Positions 35,801-44,860 of a stretch of 64,000 nt of DNA are shown here, one piece after another. The notes under the pieces are model-generated. The model saw only the letters and a program-made list of their open reading frames with translations. It was not told the origin of the DNA and did no database searches. Each line of letters starts with the position of its first letter. The first letter of the stretch is position 1. Position numbers and translations under genes: made by a program. This DNA is from Chrysaora quinquecirrha (Eukaryota > Cnidaria > Scyphozoa > Semaeostomeae > Pelagiidae), in assembly GCA_014526335.1 (NCBI GenBank), contig JACTAT010000060.1, positions 6,800,898 through 6,864,897 of the forward strand. The letters run 5' to 3'.

Positions 35801-38800
35801 AAGTTTTATGCTAGCTGTTCTTAAAAACGCTAAGTTGCTAAGTTTTTTGAAAATAGGTCAAAGAAATCGAAGATTCCGATAGCAAGACTTTAAATCTTCA
35901 AAAAGAGCTCTGCCACCGTGTTTTTTAAATCTATGTTTTTGATGTTGGCAAGTGAGTTTTTCTATTGTTGAGACAGACATTTTCCAATCTCAGCGATATC
36001 CAACACTGACAAAACTAGTCACTGGGCATGCTGCTGGCTATCGCTGAAGTAGTTATAAGTGTTTCAAATTGTTTCTAGCGCATCTTACAAACATTTGCGA
36101 CATAGCGACAACTATTGAAGTATTGGAAGCCAGGCTTGTCACCGCGTTTTGTACGTGGGATCCTTGGTCTTACATTCTCAGTTTTCCTCAAGGACTTTAA
36201 AGCCTATTGAATCTTATCATTTCATTTTCAGAAGCATCCGCATAGACCTTTAACATGCTTCTTTCTACCAGTAAATTCACTTGTTTATTGTGCTATTATT
36301 GTCTTTCTAGCTGATACTGGCGTTGGACCGGATAGAATATGCGTACTTCAGGAGATCCACAACAAATCAACGATGCCACACAAAAAATACGAGAAATAAT
36401 CGATTCAGTAAGATTCAGAAACAGTTCAAATATCGTATATGGAAGCATAAGAAGTATCAGATATTTTGATGGAGTGTTCTTCATTTTGCTATACTTATTC
36501 TTACTGTTTTCTCTTTACAGTCACGATCAAGGGGATCTGGTTCTCGTGGACCTCCCCCAAATGGTCCAGGCATTCAAACAGTTGAGATGGCGGTGCCAGC
36601 AAACAGATGCGGGGTCGTCATTGGAAAAGGTATTCAATATTTAGAAATTCACATGAAGATCGTCCAAAATTTAATTCTGAGATTTTTTCAAGTTGCATTC
36701 CAATTTTTTTAAGGGGGAGAAACTGTTCGTCAAATCAACCAGATATCTGGAGCACACGTGGAAATAAATAAAAATGCGACCCATAATCCTGGTTTCAAAT
36801 ATTTCAATATTCGAGGTTTGTTCTTGCTATTTTATAGGCCTATTTAGCATTTAAGTTTGATGTTGTGAAGATTTACTATCTGTGATCGATTTAAATTTGA
36901 TTATTATATAATCTTGATAACTTTTTCATCCGAGTTTTTCAAGTGTATTAGATCCCAGTCAAGCAACCAAACATTTTTAGGTCTAGTTCATTCGTCGAAG
37001 TTATGCTACAGGGAATTTAATTGAGATGTGAACGTTTATCTTCACCCTTACGCCGCCATAGCTGCGGCTGTGGAGTCATGTTGAAGTTAAATCAGTTAAA
37101 TATACAGTTAGGACCTTGTTAATGCATTGATGTTATGCTGCAGCGAATTTAATTCAGTTGTGAACCCTTATCTTCTGCCTTGCTCCGCCATAGCTGCGGC
37201 TGTGGATTCATTGGTCAAAGTTAATGGTGGAGTTTGAGTGTTTTTTGCGCAGAGCTGCTCAAATAGTAGCACCGTTAGGATTAACTTTGGTATTGGTTTC
37301 ATACGTTGCAGTTATGTTACAGTTAGCCAAATAAAAATGGACTTCGAAATTTCTCTTAACTCGGTTCGGAAATCGCCATTCTCTGCCAATGATGAGTCAA
37401 CTTCGGTCCGTGTTACTGAACTTCTGTGATAATAACTTTGAAGTGCTGAGGCAGAGTTTTTGTCCATTTGTTTTTTTTTACTTTTGTGTCAGTCGGTTGA
37501 TTTAATCAATTGTCTATTTATTTTTTGCGTCCAAAATGTAATTGACTTTCAAATTTGAAGGCCTTGGCTAATCTTTGCCAAGTTGGTTTTTTTAAGTTTA
37601 GTTATAGTGATCATGTCTTGGTCAGAAAACATTTTTAATGCATCATGATGCACCCATAAAAACTTGTGGATATAATTTTTGTTGTTTTTGCTCTTCAGGA
37701 AACGAAAGTCAAATACAACATGCTCAACAACTGATCAGGGAGAAAGTAGGCGATCAGGTAATGTTTACTGAATGCAAACAAAAGCAATCTTCGTCTTGAA
37801 GCTAAGACCCTGTTTAAACTATCGGATAGCTTTTGGAGTGTCTTGATTATCATATCGGATAGGAGATGATTTTTTCATCATCCTAGAGTTTTCCGATCCG
37901 AAACGCTCCGAAAATTGGAGTGGTTTTCATTCCGTTTTGTAAGTGATATAAAGATCTTCCCCTAATGTAATTGATATTCCTTTGTGAGTTGGGATTAGGT
38001 AACTATTGAAATTTTTTCTTGTCTCGGCTATTTGGTATAGTATGAATTGGTCTTTCCAATATGAAAATTAAGACCCAGCGATAGCTAGCCGGTATATTGT
38101 AAACACTTGCTTCATGCGGTATGGGTCAACGCAAGGAGAGGCGCTCAGATAGCTATCCGGTACGGTGTAAATGGGGCCTAAAAGTATCTAGTAACTTTCA
38201 AACATCACTTTTTAAATGCAGTTGCATTAACACTCAGCAAAACTGGTTTTCCGTAATTTCATATTAATACCATAGTTTTTCTCCATTCAGGCTGGAACAT
38301 ACCAATCACAACCTGCTGGTCAAAACCAAGGGTAAGTAAAGAGTACACAATCTATTGTATATGTTCTTATTTTCCAGTTGTTTTCCAGTTGTGTGTTTAT
38401 TTTGATCTGACCCATTTTTGTGACTTCACAGAGATTCTTATTTTCATTTCCATGTTTACCGAAGTGAAAATGACCTCAAAGCAAACTTGAGACGGATCTG
38501 AACTTGCTAGATCCACCATGTAATTGGTTGATTATACCTAGGCTACCATTTCCAGAATTTTGTAGGTTTAGAATAACAACTTAAATACGCCCTTGTACTT
38601 TCTAAGTTAAACTAACCCACCCTTGAGAACCCTTTTTCAGTATACATCTTTTCACTGTCAGGCGTAATAATACGCCTTGTAGTGCGTTTTCTCCCGTCTG
38701 TTTTGAGATGGCCAAACGATCAAACATTGTTTATCTGTCATTTGAGATTTTGTTTTTCTATGCAATGTTTCACAAAAGCTGTCGTAAAACTTTGCTTGAG

Positions 38801-40805
38801 AAGCAGAATATGCTGGACAATGTCTTTAAACAAACTTCAGAAGCGATTAGCGGTAGTTGTGCAGTACAGCGGTGGTTGTGCAGTACAGCGGAGGGATATC
38901 ATCCCACCGCTGTACTGAACATCCACCGCTTCACTCATAGTATCCCTCCGCGGTACTGACGGTATCCCTCTGCTGTACTGATAATATCCCTCTGCTGTAC
39001 TATACAACCACCGCTGTACTGCACAACCATCGCTGTACTGTATAACCATCGCTGTACTGCACATACGTTATCTGGGATGTAAACATTTAGTTTGAGAAGA
39101 AAATTTCAGATGTTTGACCGACAATGTTTGATAGTTTGGCTTGGGCCTTAGAGCGTTATGTTTTGCTAATGTGAAACCGTCCGTAATATACCATCCTCAA
39201 ATGTCTCCTTTTAGTGGAATGCAACAGCAACAATGGGGATATGGTGGGTATAATGCATATGGACAACAACCTGCTCAAGGACAATACGGTCAACAACAAC
39301 AGCAACAATACGGTCAACAACAACAACCACAACAACAGCAGCAAGCATGGCAAGGTTACGGACAGCAATATCCACAGGCTGGTCAACAGCAAGCTGGTGC
39401 CTCTGCCGGACAACAACAAGCCGCTGGTGGACAACAAGATTACTCTGCAGCTTGGGCCGAATACTACCGGCAGTATTATGGTCAGCATTATGTTGCCACG
39501 TCTGCAGCTCCCGCTGCTACATCGACAGCTGGAGGGAATCCTGCACAGGCTGGTGCTGCCGTTCCTGCTTCTTCAGCAGCAGCTAAGGTTTTGATCTTCG
39601 AAACTAGTGCATTTGTATGTACTTAAAATCTAAGTCATCAAAGGACTAATCGAAATATTTCGAAATAGCGGCGTTTTAAAATTTTACTATTTTTTGTGAC
39701 TTACATTCAAGGCACGTGTAAGATACACTTGTTCGGGATTTTTTTCATTTTCTCTATATATTTTAAACATATCAGCTAGGAAAGTATATTTGTTGATTTT
39801 CTTGTTTAATATAGTTAATGAAAAAGGCTGCAAACGTTTCCCGACAGTTTAAGGGATTTTTAGTGATTTGGGTCAGTATTGCATGGGATTAAAATGCCAG
39901 AAGGGATGTGTAAATAGAATCTCCCCATTCCTGTCATCAAAAGATTATGTTCCAGTAATTGAGATAGCGATTTTTCGGCTATTGTCTGCTATAGTTTCCA
40001 CCAAGATTGCTGATTGCAAATAGACTCTTTGACTTGAAATGATGAATAAGAATTAACTACTCTCTCTGGCTCCAGCCATGTCCATGTCAATTTTTGGCAC
40101 CAATAATTGGACTGTTTATGTCATAAAGCTCTTTGGCTCAGCAGTTTTGGTATCAGCTCTCTACCTACGCAGTCCAGTTTCGAATCTCATCTATTTCTGT
40201 ATGCAACTAATGGAAAGATACAATGGGAAAGAATGCATCGTTGCGTTTTCCACTAGCACAAACTGTTATAGTATAGACATTTTCACTAGTTTGTGTAGAC
40301 CTTACCCTTCAGGGTTCACCAGGGTTCACATATCTCTCTGCTTATGATGAGTTAACTTCGGTCCGTGTTACTGAACTTTGTGATCACAATCTAGAAGTGC
40401 TGAGGCAGAGATTTTAGCGAATATTTCTTGTATTCTCGAACATAAACACCGCAATCAAAACTCTTAAAAAAGTTTAAAGATAACAAATAAAGTTCTAATA
40501 AAGTTGTAGTGAGATATTACTCTGCTTAACTGTAATTTAGGAATATAAAATGGCTTATTTGACATTTAGGAACCTCAGAATAGTGTTATTTGTTTGTTCG
40601 CATGTTCTGTTAAAATGTCTTCATGTGTACATTTTTCTTTGTAGGTGCTGCTCCAGCCCAAGGAGCCGCGGGTCAACAGGATTATAGTGCTGCATGGGCA
40701 GCTTATTACCAGCAGATGTACCCTGGATACCAGCAACCCAATGCACAGCAGCCACAGCAACAACAGCAACAGCCAGGGCAGGCACAAGGACAAGCTCCAA
40801 GATAA
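26819..40805 (+). CDS. FUBP/KHSRP-type four-KH-domain nucleic-acid-binding protein
   Basis: Relatives bind single-stranded DNA and AU-rich or intronic RNA in the nucleus and act in transcription, splicing and mRNA decay. The start MADYNAVPPPETQ and DALARAKQ|IAARLQ match the FUBP N terminus. Exons: 26819-26905, 27071-27101, 27731-27793, 28038-28091, 28682-28739, 29103-29164, 29872-29943, 30632-30698, 31017-31074, 31784-31859, 32413-32444, 32738-32835, 33000-33047, 34056-34073, 34295-34381, 34942-35044, 36311-36407, 36521-36629, 36714-36815, 37699-37757, 38291-38331, 39215-39587, 40645-40805. KH domains carry G-x-x-G loops: GRGG, then three GKGG. The tail is Gln-rich with DYSAAWAEYYRQ and DYSAAWAAYYQQ, the FUBP tyrosine motifs. 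Bases are missing near 32796-32802 and 36341-36350. The last two exons do not join in phase. Six introns carry U18-like snoRNAs. Confidence 0.88.
28854..28926 (+). ncRNA. U18-like box C/D snoRNA, copy 1
   Basis: Terminal stem CTGCC/GGCAG, C box TGATGAT at 28861, guide ACTTCGGTCCGTGTT, a degenerate D' box, C' box TGATAAC and D box CTGA at 28918. GGTCCGTGTT is the known U18 antisense element for the AACACGGACC stretch of 28S rRNA. It lies in a FUBP-like intron, about 176 nt before the acceptor. Confidence 0.8.
29401..29626 (+). mobile_element. tRNA-derived SINE
   Basis: Begins with a tRNA-like head: A-box-like TTGCGTGGTCAAGG, then B-box-like GTGGGCTTGAATCTC. The body contains CCACAAGC and CAGCTGTCCATCCTTC, and the tail ATTATTATTGTTATTATG. 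The same head-body order recurs on the minus strand at 55.92-56.14 kb. Confidence 0.75.
30290..30372. repeat. Hairpin with AAGATGAGATGAAAT arms
   Basis: AGGAAAGCACAAGATGAGAT pairs with ATCTCATCTTGTGATTTCCT around a short loop. In a FUBP-like intron. Confidence 0.8.
32290..32336 (+). ncRNA. U18-like box C/D snoRNA, copy 2, internally deleted
   Basis: Keeps the CTGCC/GGCAG stem, C box TGATGAT, guide ACTTCGGTCCGTGTT and terminal D box CTGA, but lacks D', C' and the spacer, so it is only about 47 nt. It ends 76 nt before the acceptor of the next FUBP-like exon. May be non-functional, or a minimal C/D RNA with the guide placed directly before D. Confidence 0.65.
33075..33440. mobile_element. Repeat related to the palindromic family
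   Basis: Opens with AAGGCCTGGGCAAACGAGAA and contains GGCCAAATGAT and, near the end, GTGGCCAAAGGATGAAAATT. It resembles the GGCCCTGGCCAAACGATC elements but with a different interior. Intronic. Confidence 0.5.
33872..33943 (+). ncRNA. U18-like box C/D snoRNA, copy 3
   Basis: Complete: C box TGATGAT (33879), guide ACTTCGGTCCGTGTT, D' CTGA (33905), C' TGATAAC (33916), D CTGA (33935) and stem TGCC/GGCA. The fifth base upstream of D' faces an A in the 28S target, as for the known U18 site. Ends 113 nt before the next acceptor. Shares about 120 bp including flanks with copy 4. Confidence 0.85.
34428..34754. mobile_element. MITE with AGACCCCTTTTACACGAG ends
   Basis: The left end AAGACCCCTTTTACACGAG and right end CTCGTGTTAATGGGGTCT are inverted. 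The interior has a thrice-repeated GAGAAACTGGATTGG. A related element with TAGACCCTGTTTAAAC and GTAAATGGGGCCTA ends lies at 37.8-38.18 kb. Intronic. Confidence 0.75.
35138..35209 (+). ncRNA. U18-like box C/D snoRNA, copy 4
   Basis: Complete set of C, D', C' and D boxes with guide ACTTCGGTCCGTGTT and stem TTGCC/GGCAA. Flanks (AAAATCCTCCATATCTTTTC upstream) are shared with copy 3, so one arose from the other by duplication of the whole segment. Lies over 1 kb before the acceptor, near the 5' part of its intron. Confidence 0.85.
36995..37230. repeat. 132-bp tandem duplication with a GC hairpin
   Basis: TTATGCTACAGGGAATTTAA near 37001 recurs as TTATGCTGCAGCGAATTTAA near 37133. Both units contain CCGCCATAGCTGCGGCTGTG. 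In the same FUBP-like intron as snoRNA copy 5; function unknown. Confidence 0.7.
37381..37456 (+). ncRNA. U18-like box C/D snoRNA, copy 5
   Basis: Seven-pair terminal stem CTCTGCC/GGCAGAG, C box TGATGAG, guide ACTTCGGTCCGTGTT, D' CTGA, C' TGATAAT and D CTGA. The best-preserved stem of the six copies. Confidence 0.87.
37805..38182. mobile_element. MITE with ACCCTGTTTAAAC / GTGTAAATGGGGCCT ends
   Basis: The left end AAGACCCTGTTTAAACTATC and right end GGTGTAAATGGGGCCTA are imperfect inverted repeats. TATCGGATAG/CTATCCG pairs lie inside each end. Intronic. Confidence 0.65.
38692..39157. mobile_element. Palindromic MITE-like element with internal minisatellite
   Basis: Outer parts match the abundant family: GATGGCCAAACGATCAAACA at the left and GACAATGTTTGATAGTTTGG at the right. 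Nested inside (38848-39066) is a foldback array of about 19-bp units in both orientations (GCAGTACAGCGGTGGTTGT; CCACCGCTGTACTGCACAA). In the FUBP-like intron before the Gln-rich exon. Confidence 0.8.
40336..40410 (+). ncRNA. U18-like box C/D snoRNA, copy 6
   Basis: Terminal stem CTCTGC/GCAGAG, C box TGATGAG, guide ACTTCGGTCCGTGTT, D' CTGA, a C' box near TGATCAC and D CTGA. In the last coding intron of the FUBP-like gene, 234 nt before the acceptor. Confidence 0.86.
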
Positions 40806-41360
40806 AGAGGTAGGATTTGATTCATATTATTTTCATTTGACAATCAGTGTTGAAAGTCGTGTGTCTTGTTAGCCAACAAAAGCTCATTTGAGTTCTTTGG
40901 TTAATGGCTTCTATTCAGATTCTAGTCCACCGATTAGTGACAATTTTCTTGCATGAACCTGTCTGAACCAGTTTTTACCTGTGTGCCGAATTTTAATGTA
41001 ACCCTTGATTTTTATTACCATCGACAAGGCAAACTTTGTCCCAGGATGAGTAAAGGCCCATAATTACGTAAATAACATGAAATAAAACCAAACGATTTGT
41101 TGTAAACTGATCAAAAGATTAGAGTCGATTGCTTCATCGTTCTTTGCAACAATGCTGACAGGACTGGCACCACCAAATGGTTGATATATACCTCCTGTTG
41201 TTCTCAGTATTCCCCACAGCTTAACATGATCCTGTGCATACCATGCTTTAAAGACCCAAACATTTCTAGATGCCTAGGCCAAAAAAATTGCCAAAAAATT
41301 TAACCAATTTCGAAAGTTTTTGCAACCGGTACAAGGCCCATAATCGGTTGACGGTTTGAC
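40806..41360 (+). other. Probable FUBP-like 3' UTR and downstream region
   Basis: Directly after the stop TAA (40803-40805) lies GAG|GTAGGA, a possible donor within the 3' UTR. An AATAAA occurs near 41081. No further coding sequence recognised. Confidence 0.4.
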
Positions 41361-41492
41361 CAGTTGATGAACGTCTGCCCTTATCCAGGTTCTAAGGTCT
41401 CTTTAAGATGCTTTTTAGTGCAAACACGACGCCCGGCTTTCATTGCTGTTTGTTTAGACATTTTAAAGGTGTTTTCGCTTGCTAAGAAAAAC

Positions 41493-43973
41493 ATGGTAAG
41501 TAGTAATAAGGATAAGTTGGTGCAGAAGCGACATTACAATAAACCAGTCCTGTTTGGTGAAGATTATGGACAAACTACACATCATCCAAGACAAAGGTAG
41601 GTATCTCGTGGACCCTTCAATCTATTTACCTGCGTTGTCTTTTGTTGTTTCTTCTAGGTTGATGTTGTTTATATCACATGACTGTGCCATTTGAATTGTT
41701 GATGATGCTCTTATGTATTTTTACGTCTAATTCAAGTTTTTACTACCAGCTGATAACATAAATCGATGAAGATATCATTGTCATGGCTATTCGTTACTTT
41801 GATTGTTGTTTTATATCATTAACTATTGTATTATCCAAAGGATGTGACGTAATAACATGGATGATAGAAGCAAGGGAGTATTTAAATACTTTATATCAAA
41901 CTATATTCAGCTTTTTGTGTTATCCTGTATCTGTCTCTCTGGAATCTTTATTTAAGTAAATAGGTACTATCAAAACTTTACAAAGAACGTAGATCTACAG
42001 TCAGCTTGACTAAGACCTGCTCAAGCCAGCTTATTGACCGGTATAAGGTGGATCGTAGTAGGTATCGTAAGAAAAAGTAGAAGAAGCAGCTTTTTCTTTG
42101 GAGCTTGTATTTATGTAGTTAATGTACAGCTTTTGGATGGTCGTATTTTAGTCGAAATATTATACAAACTTGCTGTTTCTTTCAGTTACTTATTGTGTTT
42201 ATTCTATACAAGTCTTGATTTTTCTACTTATCAAATATAACAGCAATTTTGGGTAGATGTATTGCATAACGTGGCTTCATAGCTTTCATTGAGTCCATAT
42301 GGCCTTACGTCGACGAACCTTACTGCAAGTGACTAATGTGAACATATGCCGCAGATTCTATTCCGATAACTCTGCCCTGAAAATTGTGCCTGTTTTTTCA
42401 CATTCTTATTACACAGTTGTACAATATTTTCTGTCGTGCATTTTACTGCATTTGTGTTTGAAAATTAGCTGATTTCGCATTTTCGTGCCACTTGTTTTCC
42501 TTTGTATCTATGAGCTCTAAATTTTCTCCATTGGTTGATATTTTGCGAATTTTTATATCTACAAAATTTGATATATAAATTGCAGTTTGAAATTGTCTTT
42601 TTCGTCGATGCATTGCATGTTGAAATGTTTTTATCTATGTGAATTGCATTTTGAAATTTGCTTGAATTCATTTGAAATTATCTTTTTCGTCTTTGAATTG
42701 CATTTTAAAATGCTAGATCCTCGTATTACATTTATACTTGAACTATCGTGAATCCAAAATGTGTTGCCTTCGTGAATGATATTATTATTTCAATGTATCT
42801 CATTTGCAAATGAATTTTCTTGTCTTAGACCGAGGAATGTCATTCCATGGCAGAAATGCTCTCGTGCCCGCAAGATAGCGAGGTATGCGACTCAGATAAT
42901 GTAAGTCATGCCAAACATATTCGTGAAATGTTTTGTCCTGCATATATCATGCCGACTTTTACATTGAAAAATACTGCGTGAAATTTCTATAACCGATAAA
43001 AATTGTTCCTGATATTAGCAATGTTTTCAACTTGCACAAAACAGCGTTCAGAGATCTGATCTGCATCACAGCAAAAATGCTGCCCTGAACGAGCAAAATG
43101 TTATGCTTATTATCTTATGGGAATTCCCTATGCATTGCACAAGAATGGTTGCCAAAGCAGCTCAATGATTTGATTTTTGTGACTTCAAATTTCCCATAAC
43201 GATGCCTATAAAGTTAATATATGTTTCGATTTTTTAACCTGTGCCGAAATATGCGATGCATGATGAGCGATGTTCGATACCGTTTTCATTGTCAGTCAAT
43301 GCCATAGACCGTTTGGCTCAGACTGTATGCCTCTCAATATTTGTTGCTATTGCACTGCCTCGATTTTTGCCTCTTGTTGATCATTATTTCTTGTGTATGT
43401 GGTACCGTTTTTATTGCCATTTTGTTGCAACTTGATGCAAAATTTATATGAGTTAATTGTTTTATCTGCGATGCCTCGACCATACCTCCCAGATGCCACA
43501 AAGGTATGTTTTTCTGATATTTTATTCCATGACTTTCCCATGGAATTGCTTGTTCAGCTGAATTTCTTTTTTGCTTTGAATTACATTGATTTGCAATTCT
43601 TACTTCCATTTTGCTGCAACTGAATTCCTGGTGTAGCTATTCTTGAAAAATCTGTTTCATTTATGTTTTCAGTAGGACGTACATGTCATATTTTTGCTGA
43701 TAAATTTGTTCCCATTGGAATGCCTTAATTTCTTTCGACTTAAACTACTGTGATTTTCAGAATAAAATTGTTTTTGCTTTCAAGTTTTTTTTAAGTTTTT
43801 GCATGTCAGCAGGTCTTATCAATTCATTCCCCTGTGCCAAAAACCGTCTGCAGGATAGAGTCATGCCATCAATTTATGGAGGATACTGCTTCCTTCGATG
43901 TGTCAGACAAACATTTGATCTAGCTGCATTTCACTTTTTAATCCAAGGACTTCAATTTAAGAACATTGTTTAG
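41493..43973 (+). other. Candidate spliced exons of unknown gene
   Basis: ATG at 41493 opens a frame (MVSSNKDKLVQKRHYNK) ending at a donor CAAAG|GTAGGT (41596). A segment 42829-42900 is bounded by TTGTCTTAG and GTAAGT and is open in two frames. A further segment from 43812 follows CATGTCAGCAG; in the frame continuing 42829-42900 in phase 0 it runs to TAG near 43920. A possible 11-nt exon lies at 43493-43503. I recognise no family. These may be a small gene, spliced 3' UTR exons of the FUBP-like gene, or chance. Confidence 0.25.
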
Positions 43974-43974
43974 T

Positions 43975-44855
43975 TTATGTCCTTGTTTAAAATCAATTCT
44001 TGATGATGAGCTAAATCGTTTTTTTCAATCATCTTTTTTGAAGTTTTAACTTTTTCTTTGAAACCTTTATTTCAACGATGTTTGTATGTTTCTTCGCGCA
44101 AGATTCTTCACTTTTGCTTCAAATTTGTTTTGAAATTTTGTTTTCTTTTGTTTCGACTGTTTTATTTCTTACACTTGCCATTCTTTTCATTCTTCGTTCT
44201 ACCATTTGCATTCTTTTTAGCAAGATGCAATTTTTACTATGACTATTGATTTTATTGTGATTATTTTCGATTATCTTTTATTATTGCTTGTTTGTTATTT
44301 TATTTGCCTCGTACCTTATTAAACTCAGATGTGTTAGTTGCTACATGAACGATGAAACACTCCGACATGGATGACTATGAATGTCCAGTTTAAAAAAAGC
44401 AGAAATCTAATGGACCAAATTATTACAGTAAATCAAAAAGTGTCTTTTAATCATTAGATAAATTCATTGATGTTCATACCTAATTAAAACAATAAATACT
44501 GATTAAAATATATAAAAATTTTAACGAATTTAAGTTACACTTAAATATTGTTTTTGTTGCATCTACCAAAACTTTGCAGTGAACAAACGTAATGATTTTT
44601 CACTGTTCCAAACTCAATATTCCTATACATGCCTTCTTAAATACTTTATTGGCATTGTCAAATTCAGCTACTGCAGCTATGGTATCCAGCTTTAGTGCGC
44701 ACTTGGAGGTTATTTGTCGAAATGCTCCGAATGACTGTGACTCATCCGTTTAAATTCTAAATAAACTATACCCAGATGAGGACGAGGAATTCGTGCAGTT
44801 GTAGTCCCCACTCGCAAACCAGCTATTGTGCTATCCATTCTCTAGTTGTTGCTTT
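43975..44855. other. Gene-free, AT-rich stretch
   Basis: T-rich sequence with no exon or repeat I can support. It separates the plus-strand block from the convergent aminotransferase gene. Confidence 0.35.
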
Positions 44856-44860
44856 TATTA

